This document shows, piece by piece, positions 50,082-59,250 of a stretch of 64,000 nucleotides of DNA (positions are counted from its first letter, which is position 1; each line of letters opens with the position of its first letter). This DNA is from Flavilitoribacter nigricans DSM 23189 = NBRC 102662 (GTDB lineage Bacteria > Bacteroidota > Bacteroidia > Chitinophagales > Saprospiraceae), in the NCBI RefSeq assembly GCF_002646595.1, contig NZ_PDUD01000009.1, positions 124,001 to 188,000 on the forward strand, given 5' to 3'. Both the position numbers and the translations under genes were made by a program. A model generated the notes under the pieces. That model saw nothing but the letters and a program-made list of their open reading frames with translations. It was not told the DNA's origin and ran no database searches.

Positions 50082-52028
50082 TCAGCGAATTTTTATGATT
50101 TTTTTCGTGAGTTGTTGCTCTGGGGTGCGGAGATTCAGGAAATACATTCCCGGCGATAGCCCGGAAACATCCAGGGAAAAGCGGTGTTCTCCCGCTTCCA
50201 GCCATCGATCGGTAAAGATCACCTCCAAGCTTCGCCCGTTCATGTCCAGCAACTGCAAATGCGCCGGTTGTAATTGATCGGTCCGGATGCTAAGCTGCAG
50301 GTCCGATCGAAAGGGATTGGGTACCGCTGTGAGTCCCAGCGTATGCTCGGTAACATTTGTAGAAGCCGTCTGATCAAACGGTAGCGCATCCGGTATAAGC
50401 CGCGTATTGGGCATTTGCGCTTCGTTACAGTCCTCAATTTTCCCGATAAACGACACTCCCGGCTGTACCGAAAATCCGGGATTCAGAACGATCCGGCTTC
50501 CCGCCTGAAAAACCGTTTGTTCGCCAACGGTGACGGTTCCGGAAGTTGAGAGTTCGGCCGCCGCCTGGTAGTGTAAATAATTTGGCGCTTCGTCGACAAT
50601 CAGCTCTTCCGGGCAGTAGGTATTCGCCACGGCCCTGATCTCGGCCGGCGATAACGCCCGGCCGTAATAACGGACTTCGTCCAGACTTCCTTCGAAATGA
50701 TTGTGGATGAAAGGGAAATTGCCCCCGGGCTCCCAGGGGTTCTGGGCACCAATGATCAAATTACCATCGCCGCTAAGTCCCCGAAACCGGGAGTCTTCCA
50801 GCGAAGCTACCAATTGCAGATCTACCCACAATTCGACATGGCTACCGGTGCGTTGGAAAACGACATGGTGCCAATCCTGATCCACAAACAGCGGATTGGT
50901 GCTCCCCACAAAGGTACCCGGAGGCACTCCGTCGGTGAGAGACGCCTGGATGTGGTTTCCATCCCCGTAGTCATCCAGGCGCAACCAGAGCCCCGGATGA
51001 GGGCCGTCCACTGTACCGGACGTTCCTTTTTGAAAAAGCATCTGCGGGCCACCCGTCGGATCATCGGCCTGGACCCAAAGCGATACGGAAAAAGGCCCGG
51101 TTCCCGGATTCAACAAATCGTTATTGGGAACCAGAATGTGGTCATCGATCCCGTCAAAATGCAGGGCCGCACCGCCTTGACCAAACCGGTCGGCAGTATT
51201 CAACGCCCCCGTAACGGTACCGTCCAGCTCATTGCCGCTTTCATCATTTCCGTTTCCGTCCAGTGGGTAATAAGCGATCAGTCCGGTTGTAATATCCGGT
51301 GCGGTATCCGGGCAGCTGAAATCCGAAAGTTCTACCAGCTGATCTTCGGTGAGAGGATAATTATACAGCTGCACCTGATCGATCGTTCCCTGGAAATAGC
51401 GAAAATTGCTGAGGTTATTGGCTACGGACAGTCTTCCGATCGCCAGGGGTACGGTGGTGGTGAAATCGGGGAATTCCGTCCCGGTATTAAGCCCATTCAC
51501 GAAGCGACAGTCCAGGAACAGCCGCCAGGTATCTCCGTCAATCACCCCCACAATGTGGTGCCAGTTACCGTCATTGACCATAAAACCTGTAGAAAGGATC
51601 TGATAAAAATTGCCGGATCCATCCCGGCCTTCCATCGAAGCCAGGCCACTTTCCACGGAAATAGAATATCCGCGATCCTCGGCAACGTTGTATTTGGAGG
51701 CAACTATCATTCTACCGGTTCCAGTCGTTTTCACCCATGCACTGAGCGTAAGCTGGTTGCTTACATTCCGGTTATCCGTGCCGGCATCAATGTAGCTGGA
51801 GGTGCCGTTGAAAAGAAAGGCACCGTTAAAATCGCCTTCTACTCCACCCGCAGAACTCAGATCAGTCCCGCTGCCGTCCAGCATATTGGGACTGTCATCG
51901 GCCAGAGATCCGCTGTCGAATTCAAATTTCGCCTGTAAATAGGGAGTAATACTTTGCGACCGGAGGGTTGTGGAGAAAAGGAATAGCGCCCCACTTATTA
52001 CAATCGTAGATAAAAAACTTCTGTACAT
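50082..52028 (-). CDS. LamG-domain T9SS protein with coathanger-like domain
   Basis: A 648-residue exported protein: signal peptide (~1-24, starting MYRSFLSTIV), two laminin-G/concanavalin-like jelly rolls (~30-250 and ~255-460, each with 'F.G..SYIDAGTDN' or 'FDGIDDHILVPNNDLL', 'LTLSAWVK'/'FSVSLWVQ' and 'WHHIVGV'/'WHHVVFQRTG'), a region resembling the 3-coathanger stack domain ('HYQAAAELSTSGTVTVG', 'VLNPGFSVQPGVSFIGKI'), and a T9SS type A sorting domain at the end ('AVPNPFRSDLQLSI', 'LSPGMYFLNLRTPEQ'). The frame is open upstream to 52199, but the ATG at 52028 starts the signal peptide. It is a paralogue of the gene upstream. Confidence 0.85.
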   Translation of the reverse strand: MYRSFLSTIVISGALFLFSTTLRSQSITPYLQAKFEFDSGSLADDSPNMLDGSGTDLSSAGGVEGDFNGAFLFNGTSSYIDAGTDNRNVSNQLTLSAWVKTTGTGRMIVASKYNVAEDRGYSISVESGLASMEGRDGSGNFYQILSTGFMVNDGNWHHIVGVIDGDTWRLFLDCRFVNGLNTGTEFPDFTTTVPLAIGRLSVANNLSNFRYFQGTIDQVQLYNYPLTEDQLVELSDFSCPDTAPDITTGLIAYYPLDGNGNDESGNELDGTVTGALNTADRFGQGGAALHFDGIDDHILVPNNDLLNPGTGPFSVSLWVQADDPTGGPQMLFQKGTSGTVDGPHPGLWLRLDDYGDGNHIQASLTDGVPPGTFVGSTNPLFVDQDWHHVVFQRTGSHVELWVDLQLVASLEDSRFRGLSGDGNLIIGAQNPWEPGGNFPFIHNHFEGSLDEVRYYGRALSPAEIRAVANTYCPEELIVDEAPNYLHYQAAAELSTSGTVTVGEQTVFQAGSRIVLNPGFSVQPGVSFIGKIEDCNEAQMPNTRLIPDALPFDQTASTNVTEHTLGLTAVPNPFRSDLQLSIRTDQLQPAHLQLLDMNGRSLEVIFTDRWLEAGEHRFSLDVSGLSPGMYFLNLRTPEQQLTKKIIKIR

Positions 52029-52075
52029 GCCAATAAACTGTATTAAATGATCAGAGAAAGTTAAATGAGTAAAAA

Positions 52076-53761
52076 TCAGAGTTTTACGAATCGATACCCC
52101 CGGAGCAACTGGTGGTCCGTCAGATAGAGTTGCAGTGTATACATACCCGCGGGCAGGTCCGCCAGGTTCTTCCGAAGCTGCTCCCGGCTCCCCTGCCATT
52201 GCTCCTGCCAGAGGATCCGCCCGTTCAGGTCGATCAGCCGCAGGCGGGTCCGCTGCCGCTGCTTAAAATCGAGCTGGATCGTTAGCCAGTCGGAAACCGG
52301 ATTGGGGTACAACTTAACTTCGCCTACCTCCAGGGGCAAGGGTTCGGTACGACTCACCATATCCCCCAAGGCGAGGATATCATCACCGCAAAGAGCCCGG
52401 TTATAGATCCGGATCTCATCCAGCCGACCGTTCAGGTGACTGTGTATATAAGGATAATTCCCCCCGAAGTCCCAGGGATTTTGGGCACCGATGATCAAAT
52501 TACCGCTGCCACTGACATTGCGAAACTGCGTATCCGCCTCCGAAGCAGCCAGTTCTCCATCTACCCAAAGCTCCAGGTAAGTAGCCGTTCGTTGAAAAAC
52601 GATATGGTGCCAGTTCCTATCGGCAAAGGGTGAGTTTTGGATACCGATGGAAGAGGCCGGCGGATAGCCGTCGGTGACCGTTCCCATCACCTGCAGCGGC
52701 GTAAGGAAATCATTTAAGCGGATGAAAAAATGGGGATTGACCTCAATATTGCCGGAAACGCCTTTCTGGATCAACATCTGCGGACCGTTAGAAGGATTAT
52801 CCGATTGCGCCCAAAGCGATACGGCAAATTCTCCGGTACCAAAATTGAGTAAGTCATTGTTCGCGACCAGAATATAGTCATCTACTCCATCGAACCGCAT
52901 GGCACGCTCTTCCTCCCCCAACTGGTTCTGGGTCGGTAAGGCGCCGCCGACCGTGCCGTGCAGTTCATTGCCACTTTGGTCGAGACCGTCCCCATCGAGG
53001 GGATAGTAGGCAATCAATCCGGCATTGAGATCCATCTCGCAATCTGCACAGGAGTAATCCGAGATCAGTGGTAGTTGTTCCACCCGTAAAGCCGTATTAT
53101 AAAGTTTGACATTATCGATCTGACCGTCAAAAAACCGGCTGTCATTGTCGTTATTCGGTACGGACAGTTTGCCGATGGTCAGGGAATCAGTCGTAGTGAG
53201 CAGCGGTGCTTCTGTGGTAGTGATCAGCTCGTTGACCAACTGACAATCCACGTACAGGCGCCAGTGATTCTGGTCAATAATCCCGATAATGTGGTGCCAG
53301 CGATCATCATTGATGAGATAGTTATCCAGCAGGATCTGGTGAAAAAAGCCCGATCCGTCCCGCCCTTCCATGGAGGCCAAACCTTCCTGAACGGACAGGG
53401 AATAGCCCGCATCATCGTTCACGTCGTATTTGGCCAGTACAACCTGCCTTTTGAGGGAAGTCGTTTTAACCCAGGCGCTCATGGTCAACTGATTGGTGAT
53501 GCCGCGATTATCGGTCCCTAAGTCTATAAAACTGGTGGTGCCGTTAAACTGAAAAGCGGAATTGGCCTCCCCCTCAACACCGATAGCCGAGCTGAGATTG
53601 ACACCGGTACCTACTGTCATGTTCGGACTGGCATCCAACAGGGAACCATTGGTAAAATTGAGATCTAGCTGTAAAAAGTCGCCGGGAGATTGTCCCTGAG
53701 AGCCGGGAAGGAATGCATACCAGAATGTAAGCAACAGGAGAAAGCGTAATGGTTTCAGCAT
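52076..53761 (-). CDS. LamG-domain T9SS protein
   Basis: A 561-residue exported protein: signal peptide (~1-23), two laminin-G-like jelly rolls (~30-240 and ~248-455) with 'FNGTTSFIDLGTDN', 'LTMSAWVK', 'DDRWHHIIGIID', 'FDGVDDYILVANNDLL' and 'RNWHHIVFQRTA', and a T9SS type A sorting domain ('LYPNPVSDWLTIQLD', 'LPAGMYTLQLYL'). It is closely similar to the 50082-52028 protein but lacks the coathanger-like part, so the two arose by tandem duplication. They are separated by 47 bp. The ligand is probably a polysaccharide or cell-surface glycan. Confidence 0.88.
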   Translation of the reverse strand: MLKPLRFLLLLTFWYAFLPGSQGQSPGDFLQLDLNFTNGSLLDASPNMTVGTGVNLSSAIGVEGEANSAFQFNGTTSFIDLGTDNRGITNQLTMSAWVKTTSLKRQVVLAKYDVNDDAGYSLSVQEGLASMEGRDGSGFFHQILLDNYLINDDRWHHIIGIIDQNHWRLYVDCQLVNELITTTEAPLLTTTDSLTIGKLSVPNNDNDSRFFDGQIDNVKLYNTALRVEQLPLISDYSCADCEMDLNAGLIAYYPLDGDGLDQSGNELHGTVGGALPTQNQLGEEERAMRFDGVDDYILVANNDLLNFGTGEFAVSLWAQSDNPSNGPQMLIQKGVSGNIEVNPHFFIRLNDFLTPLQVMGTVTDGYPPASSIGIQNSPFADRNWHHIVFQRTATYLELWVDGELAASEADTQFRNVSGSGNLIIGAQNPWDFGGNYPYIHSHLNGRLDEIRIYNRALCGDDILALGDMVSRTEPLPLEVGEVKLYPNPVSDWLTIQLDFKQRQRTRLRLIDLNGRILWQEQWQGSREQLRKNLADLPAGMYTLQLYLTDHQLLRGYRFVKL

Positions 53762-53955
53762 AGGGTGTTTGCGTTTATCAGAGATTTAGGGCAATATACC
53801 AAATATTAGGTTATCGGCACGTGCTCCAACTGGGAGCCGCTCCCATATTTGTGTCGGAAAAACAGCGAAACGAGCTTACTTGTATATTTTTCTAAAAATC
53901 ACTAACTTAATCAAATCATTACACAAACATCGTTCTCCTAAAAAACCTTTCCGAC

Positions 53956-55563
53956 ATGATCGCCAGATGGATCATTTTCGGTTTATTGTTGGGCATTTAC
54001 CCCCCAGTTATCGGGCAGATCACCCTTCAGAACAGCGATCGCCTGGATAGCCTCTATTCGGCATTGGATACCGCAGGTTCCAATTATTACCGCATTCAAC
54101 TCACCGATGAGATCCTCCGGCTGGTGGACACCGCCGCGGCCAGCCCTAAACTATATGAGATCTACGGAATTCGCGGCCGCGCTCTTTTCCAGGCCGGGAA
54201 TTACCATCAGGCACTGATCAGTCAGCAGGCTGCCAGCCGGATCGCTCACCAATTGCAGGATTCCTTTCTGATCGCTCAGTCTTCCTACAGTATCGGCAGT
54301 ATTCAGTATATCCGGGAACAATACAAATACGCCCAGCAGCATTTCGAACAAGCTGCCGGAATATTCGGCCGGCTGGATAGCGTTCGGTGGCTGGCTTACG
54401 CCAAAAATGGATTCGGCCTGCTGGCCCGGGAACAGGGGCAATGGGAGCAGGCCCTTGGGTATTACCGGGAAGCTTACGACCTTTTGGTGAACAATGGTTT
54501 TGAAGGCTTGTCGTCGATCCCGCTTAATAATATCGGAGACATCTATTTTCTTCAGGAAAAATACAAAGCATCCCTGGAGGCATTTCAGAAAAGCCTAACA
54601 CTGGCACTTCGGCTTCGTCGAAGTTCGGACATCGCAACCGCTTATTTGAATATCGGCCAGTCGCACCGGGAGTTGAGTAATTACGATCAGGCCGTTCGCG
54701 ATATACGGAGGGGACTGGACCTGGCCCGGAAGGAAGGCCTGAAACCCGTTGAAGCACTGGGCCTGAAAGACCTCTCCGAGACCTTCGAGCGCATCGATCA
54801 GCCGGACTCCGCCCTCCTCTATCTCGACCTTTACCTCGAATTGCAGGATTCCCTGAAACAGGCCGAGACCAACGCCCGCATCGAAGAGTTGTACGTTGTT
54901 TACGAAACCCAGAAGGCCAGAGAGGAAGCAGCGCTTCAGAAACAGGAGATCGAGGATTTAAAAAAGGAACGACAACTGGATCATCTGAGCGACTATTTCA
55001 TTATCACGCTGCTGATACTGGCGCTAATGCTGAGTAGCTTCCTGATCATTCGCAACCGCATGAAAAGAAAACTAGCTGAAAGTCAATTGCGGAATCAAAA
55101 GCTGGAAGCCCAGCAGATCCGCCGGGAACTGGAAGGAAAACAAAAAGACCTCACTAACCTGGCCCTGGAAATTGCCCGTAAAAATGAACTGTTCAGCAAA
55201 ACCAACGAAGCCCTGACGGAGATCGACCGGGACTCGCTGCCGCCGGAGCAGCAAAAGAAGATCAGACAACTGATCCAATACAATGTAAACCAGCTAAGGA
55301 TTAATGAGGATCTGAAAGAACTGCTCCTGAATATCGAGCAGGTCAACGCCGATTTTTTTGAAAAACTGAACGAGCTGACTCCGGACCTGACTCCTTCCGA
55401 AAAACAATTGTGCGCCCTGCTGCGGCTCAACCTGAGCAATAAGGAGATCGCAGCTATCCGGAATATCTCCCCCAAATCCGTAGAGATGGCCCGCTACCGG
55501 CTGCGGAAAAAACTACCGATCGAGGCCGGAGATGACATTTATACCTTTATCCAGAATATCTGA
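53956..55563 (+). CDS. TPR protein with transmembrane helix and LuxR-type HTH
   Basis: A 535-residue regulator: signal/anchor (~1-21), tetratricopeptide repeats (~60-300, e.g. 'LFQAGNYHQALISQQAAS', 'YFLQEKYKASLEAFQKSLTLAL', 'QSHRELSNYDQAVRDI'), a coiled coil, one transmembrane helix (~350-370, 'YFIITLLILALMLSSFLII'), a second coiled coil, and a C-terminal LuxR/GerE helix-turn-helix ('LTPSEKQLCALLRLNLSNKEIAAIRNISPKSVEMARYRLRKK'). This layout is common in Bacteroidota: periplasmic TPR sensing coupled to cytoplasmic DNA binding or partner contact. It is divergent from the LamG pair (194 bp), which may be its targets. Confidence 0.88.
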   Translation: MIARWIIFGLLLGIYPPVIGQITLQNSDRLDSLYSALDTAGSNYYRIQLTDEILRLVDTAAASPKLYEIYGIRGRALFQAGNYHQALISQQAASRIAHQLQDSFLIAQSSYSIGSIQYIREQYKYAQQHFEQAAGIFGRLDSVRWLAYAKNGFGLLAREQGQWEQALGYYREAYDLLVNNGFEGLSSIPLNNIGDIYFLQEKYKASLEAFQKSLTLALRLRRSSDIATAYLNIGQSHRELSNYDQAVRDIRRGLDLARKEGLKPVEALGLKDLSETFERIDQPDSALLYLDLYLELQDSLKQAETNARIEELYVVYETQKAREEAALQKQEIEDLKKERQLDHLSDYFIITLLILALMLSSFLIIRNRMKRKLAESQLRNQKLEAQQIRRELEGKQKDLTNLALEIARKNELFSKTNEALTEIDRDSLPPEQQKKIRQLIQYNVNQLRINEDLKELLLNIEQVNADFFEKLNELTPDLTPSEKQLCALLRLNLSNKEIAAIRNISPKSVEMARYRLRKKLPIEAGDDIYTFIQNI

Positions 55564-55568
55564 ACGAT

Positions 55569-55596
55569 CGGGGGCCGGACGGTGATCCGGCCCCCG
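55569..55596. terminator. Bidirectional terminator hairpin
   Basis: Perfect 11-bp GC-rich arms CGGGGGCCGGA (55569-55579) and TCCGGCCCCCG (55586-55596) with a 6-nt loop, between the convergent TPR-LuxR and OmpA genes, only 5 bp after one stop and 6 bp before the other. Confidence 0.75.
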
Positions 55597-55602
55597 ACGG
55601 TA

Positions 55603-57252
55603 CTATTCAATCGACAGATCGAAAGTTACCCGGCGGTTTTTCTGCCGCCCGGCAGCAGTACGATTATCCCCGATCGGTTGGGTTTCTCCGAAGCCGTCGT
55701 GGATCATTCTTTCCGGGTCAACACCTTGTTTGACCAGATAGTCAAAGCAGGCTTCGGCCCGTTCTTTGGACAGTTTCAGGTTGAGTGCATCTTTACCGCG
55801 ACTATCCGTATGGCCGGAGATCGTTAGTTGATAATAATCGTATTCTTCCATGATACCGGCAATTTCATCCAGAGTTTTCAGGGATGCCTGCTTCAGTTTG
55901 GCGCTGCCGGTCTCGAACTTGATGTTGCGGGTAGCAAATTCCAGGATCGTTTTAGCTTCCTCGGGCAGTGGTGGGCAACCGGCATTGGAACGCAAACCAG
56001 GCGTCTCCGGGCAACGGTCATCGATATCAACTACCCAGTCGTTATCGGTATCCGGGCAGCCGTCGTTGTAGACAGTACCGGCCACTTCCGGACAGCGGTC
56101 GTCCTCATCCGGTACACCATCTTTATCCGCATCGGCAAAAGGACAGCCATTGAACTCGAAGGTACCGGCAACCGTGGGGCATTCGTCCGAGGCATTACCG
56201 ATACCGTCGCCGTCACAATCCGGACAACCGAGCAGCAGCTTGGTACCGGCTTCGCCCGGACATTCGTCCAGATCGTCCCGGAAACCGTCGCCATCCAGGT
56301 CCGGACAGCCCTGGGTAGATTCCTTGCCAGGTACATCCGGGCAAAGGTCGAACCGGTCGGCCACTTTATCGCCGTCACTATCCGGACAGCCGCTTAACTC
56401 ATACACTCCCGGGATGCCGGGACAGATATCCTCCAGGTCTTCGATCCCGTCACCATCCTGATCCGGGCAGCCGCGCGCGGAGAGATTACCGGGTTCTACG
56501 GGACAGGCATCTTCCTTATCCGGTATACCGTCATCGTCGGAGTCCTTCTCTCCGATCCGGAAAGACAGAGAAGTACCGCCGAAGACGTACCAATCCCCGC
56601 TACCGGGGTTGCCCGCTTCGCTGATGCCGTCTATATAATCGGTCATGGCCTTACGAAAGCCCAGTTCTACGGATATTACGCTGCGTTTACTCAGGTCCTG
56701 TTTAAAGCCTACCCCCATCGGAAAGGTGGGGATCAGATTTTCGGGGAGATCGCGTTTATCGGTTTGGATGCGTTCCCGGTATCTGGCTTCCTGGTTAGTC
56801 GGCATATCGGAAAAATCCGGATCCGCCATCACCCGGACCACGCCTATACCACCAAAAATATAAGGGGAAAAGATCTTTTTGAATTCTACTTCACTGGGAT
56901 AACGGCGTTTACCGAATGGTTCCCAAACGCCTACGAGCGACAGCTCCAGCAGGTCTGTGGTAAAACGAAAACGGCGGTTTTCGGAATAAACCGGATCCGA
57001 AAAATTCTGATCGTCTCCACTGACTTTACCGTAAGCAGCCCCCAGCCGGAGGCCCCCCGTTTTACCGATCCGGTAAGTCGACCACATCCCGAACATTGGA
57101 TTGGTCTCTTTCAGGAAAGGCCAACTGGTCTCCACCAGATCTCCCAGATAATTACTACCGCCAACCGCAAAGCCAAGGTCGATGCGAGGCTGTGCGGACA
57201 ACATGAACGTAAAAAACAGTAAGCAAAAGGTACCGTAGATACTCCTTCTCAT
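55603..57252 (-). CDS. OmpA-family outer-membrane protein with TSP3 repeats
   Basis: A 549-residue protein: signal peptide (MRRSIYGTFCLLFFTFMLSA), an N-terminal beta-barrel-like region with a Gly/Asn-rich start ('DLGFAVGGSNYLGDLVETSW', ~20-230), and seven thrombospondin-type-3 calcium repeats ('D.DGDGI.D..D.CP..PG', ~240-415). An OmpA C-terminal peptidoglycan-binding domain closes it ('NIKFETGSAKLKQASLKTLDEIA', 'ISGHTDSRGKDALNLKLSKERAEA', 'GFGETQPIGDN.T..GRQKNRRV'). It anchors the outer membrane to the cell wall. The ATG at 57252 starts the signal peptide; the longer frame to 57303 is not favoured. Confidence 0.92.
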   Translation of the reverse strand: MRRSIYGTFCLLFFTFMLSAQPRIDLGFAVGGSNYLGDLVETSWPFLKETNPMFGMWSTYRIGKTGGLRLGAAYGKVSGDDQNFSDPVYSENRRFRFTTDLLELSLVGVWEPFGKRRYPSEVEFKKIFSPYIFGGIGVVRVMADPDFSDMPTNQEARYRERIQTDKRDLPENLIPTFPMGVGFKQDLSKRSVISVELGFRKAMTDYIDGISEAGNPGSGDWYVFGGTSLSFRIGEKDSDDDGIPDKEDACPVEPGNLSARGCPDQDGDGIEDLEDICPGIPGVYELSGCPDSDGDKVADRFDLCPDVPGKESTQGCPDLDGDGFRDDLDECPGEAGTKLLLGCPDCDGDGIGNASDECPTVAGTFEFNGCPFADADKDGVPDEDDRCPEVAGTVYNDGCPDTDNDWVVDIDDRCPETPGLRSNAGCPPLPEEAKTILEFATRNIKFETGSAKLKQASLKTLDEIAGIMEEYDYYQLTISGHTDSRGKDALNLKLSKERAEACFDYLVKQGVDPERMIHDGFGETQPIGDNRTAAGRQKNRRVTFDLSIE

Positions 57253-57303
57253 AATACGCGATTTAAACCCAACACTGAGTTGCTCTTCAATAGTGCGATC
57301 CAT

Positions 57304-58188
57304 TCAAACGGACCTTGCGGACATGGCATTGCCAGACCAAAGGATGTTCGAATGATTCAATTCGATAATTTTTGGCTATGGATTCCTATCCAGTCTATTG
57401 CAGGGAATAGAAAGCCTTTGTAAAGGGTTGCCGCGATTTGGATTGATTGTGAGAAGTAAACTATAAAAATAGGAATGATGGGGACGTAACTTACTCTCTG
57501 AACGTAAAATTGGCAAGAAAATTTGTATTTGCCCAAAAAAAATCAAAAAAATGGCGAGCCGGTTTTGCGCAGCCCACCATTTTTGTAGTCTAATAGTATC
57601 AGTAAGTTATTCTTAATTCGAACTTGAAGCGGTCCCGAAGACCGGTGATCAGATCTAAAATGACCGGGCCGAAGCCCGGTCGAATTGGCCATCTGAAAAA
57701 TTAGAAAATCCTTATCCTGAATTTCAGGAGCTCGGATTGTCCACATTCTCTTAAAAATGAGGATAGTTCCTAATTACAAAATCGAAAATAAGGATTTTAT
57801 TGACTTTATGAACAGCTAGTTATTAACACTATGTTGATAAATGACATAAATGCCTGATTATCAGAACCAATTGATTGTTAATTAAGTTTTCCACATTGTG
57901 GATAACTTTTAAACATCTTCAATTTATTTATCTATCACATTGGGAATACAGCCTTTTGAGTAGTCTAAATGCTTAGTAAAGAGGAAATTAGTTGCTCGTG
58001 AGCACCGCTGAACTGACGTAAATTTGGTTGGGGCAATCCAATCCAATTTAAATACAAGTACAACATATACTTACCGAGGTGGTTGGGGAATTCCGACTGT
58101 GACCAGCACATCAGGACCAAACCACTCCACGTCATGTATAGTAGGTACATTTCCTAATGCTCATCGAAAACTGCAGGAATACCTGAAG
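57304..58188. other. Gene-free region, 885 bp, with AT-rich core
   Basis: Lies between two minus-strand genes. It contains a hairpin GACCGGGC-CGAA-GCCCGGTC (57662-57681) and a strongly AT-rich core (~57760-57960) with paired DnaA-box-like sites. The small frames at 57965-58150 (minus) and 58024-58227 (plus) have no recognisable protein character. Apart from the sites listed, nothing coding is supported. Confidence 0.55.
57820..57905. other. Candidate replication origin: two inverted pairs of DnaA-box-like sites
   Basis: Pair 1: TTATTAACA (57820-57828) and TGTTGATAA (57832-57840), 3 bp apart and facing each other. Pair 2: TTTTCCACA (57887-57895) and TGTGGATAA (57897-57905), 1 bp apart; the latter is a perfect DnaA box (TTATCCACA) on the minus strand. 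The sites lie in the most AT-rich part of the gap. Bacteroidota origins are often not beside dnaA, so the absence of dnaA does not argue against this. Confidence 0.45.
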
Positions 58189-59136
58189 TTAAAAAAGCCG
58201 TTTACGTTGAAAATACCAGGCCAGTAACAGGCTGATAAAGATGGAGAAGATGACGATGAACCAGGGCGTCCACATCCGGTTTTCGAACGGCAGCGGGACG
58301 TTCATACCGTAGAAACTGGCGATCAGGGTAGGTACCATCAGGATGATCGTGATGGTGGTCAGTCGCCGGATGGTCAGGTTGAGATTATTGGAGATGATCG
58401 ACCCGTAGGCATCCATCGTCCCGTTGAGGATATTCGTATAGACGTTGGCCATTTCCAGGGCCTGGGAATTGTCGATGATGATATCTTCGAAAAGATCGGA
58501 GCGGTCTTCATCGTCCCGGATCTGCAGAAAATCCGTTCGTTTCATTTTCATCTTCAACAACTCGTTGGCATTGAGCGAGTTCATGAAATAAACCAGACTT
58601 TTTTCAATGCTCAGCAATTGTTTCAGCTCGCGGTTGCGGCTGGAATCGTAGAGTTCCTGTTCGATGAGGTTACGCTGCAGGTTGAGCTTTTTCAGGCAGG
58701 TCAGGAAACGATAGACGTTCTGCTCGAGGATCTGCAACACGAAAGAAGCATCCTGGCTGGGATCGAAGTTCTTTACCTTACTGTCGAGAAAAAGTTGCAA
58801 TACCGGGTTTTCGTAAGCAGTGATCGTGATGACGTGGTCCGGCGTAATAATTATACCGATGGGCACGGTAATGTAGATCGTATCCTTTTCTTCTTCCTGC
58901 GCGTTGAGCAGAGGGGTATTGACCACGATCAGGCGAATATCGTCTTCGCGTTCGTAGCGGGATCTTTCATCAATATCCAGCGAGTCCGTCAAAAAATCGA
59001 GCGGAATATCGACGATCTGAGCAAACTCTTCCAACTCTTCCTGACTAAAAGGCGGAGAAATATTAATCCAGTTCGCCTGTTTAGGCTCTTCCATTTCCTG
59101 GATCCGACCTTCTATTTTGGCATAATAACGAATCAT
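58189..59136 (-). CDS. CorA-family magnesium/cobalt transporter
   Basis: A 315-residue inner-membrane divalent-cation channel. The cytoplasmic domain (1-~250, helical 'ILEQNVYRFLTCLKKLNLQRNLIEQELYDSS') leads into two C-terminal transmembrane helices. The first ends in the signature G-M-N ('LIASFYGMNVPLPF') that forms the selectivity filter, and the tail is basic (RKRLF). It closely fits the family in length. The ATG at 59136 (MIRYYAKIEG) is preferred to 59184, whose extra 16 residues are not family-like. Mg2+ is the usual substrate. Confidence 0.9.
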   Translation of the reverse strand: MIRYYAKIEGRIQEMEEPKQANWINISPPFSQEELEEFAQIVDIPLDFLTDSLDIDERSRYEREDDIRLIVVNTPLLNAQEEEKDTIYITVPIGIIITPDHVITITAYENPVLQLFLDSKVKNFDPSQDASFVLQILEQNVYRFLTCLKKLNLQRNLIEQELYDSSRNRELKQLLSIEKSLVYFMNSLNANELLKMKMKRTDFLQIRDDEDRSDLFEDIIIDNSQALEMANVYTNILNGTMDAYGSIISNNLNLTIRRLTTITIILMVPTLIASFYGMNVPLPFENRMWTPWFIVIFSIFISLLLAWYFQRKRLF

Positions 59137-59250
59137 AGGCCCTTGTTTTTTGACCTGTTCCAATCTCCCGGTAAGCAGCCGCAAACTTACGATTTATCTT
59201 TAGGTATTGACGGGAAAAAAAATAATAATCCGGCAATTCAGAAAATGGCT

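Noticed and set aside
50697-51938. A ~413-codon plus-strand frame under the LamG gene
   Set aside because: Shadow of the LamG protein gene; basic, unstructured composition and no domain.
57965-58227. Two short overlapping frames downstream of the AT-rich gap
   Set aside because: Overlapping on opposite strands, low-complexity, no homology signal; probably non-coding.
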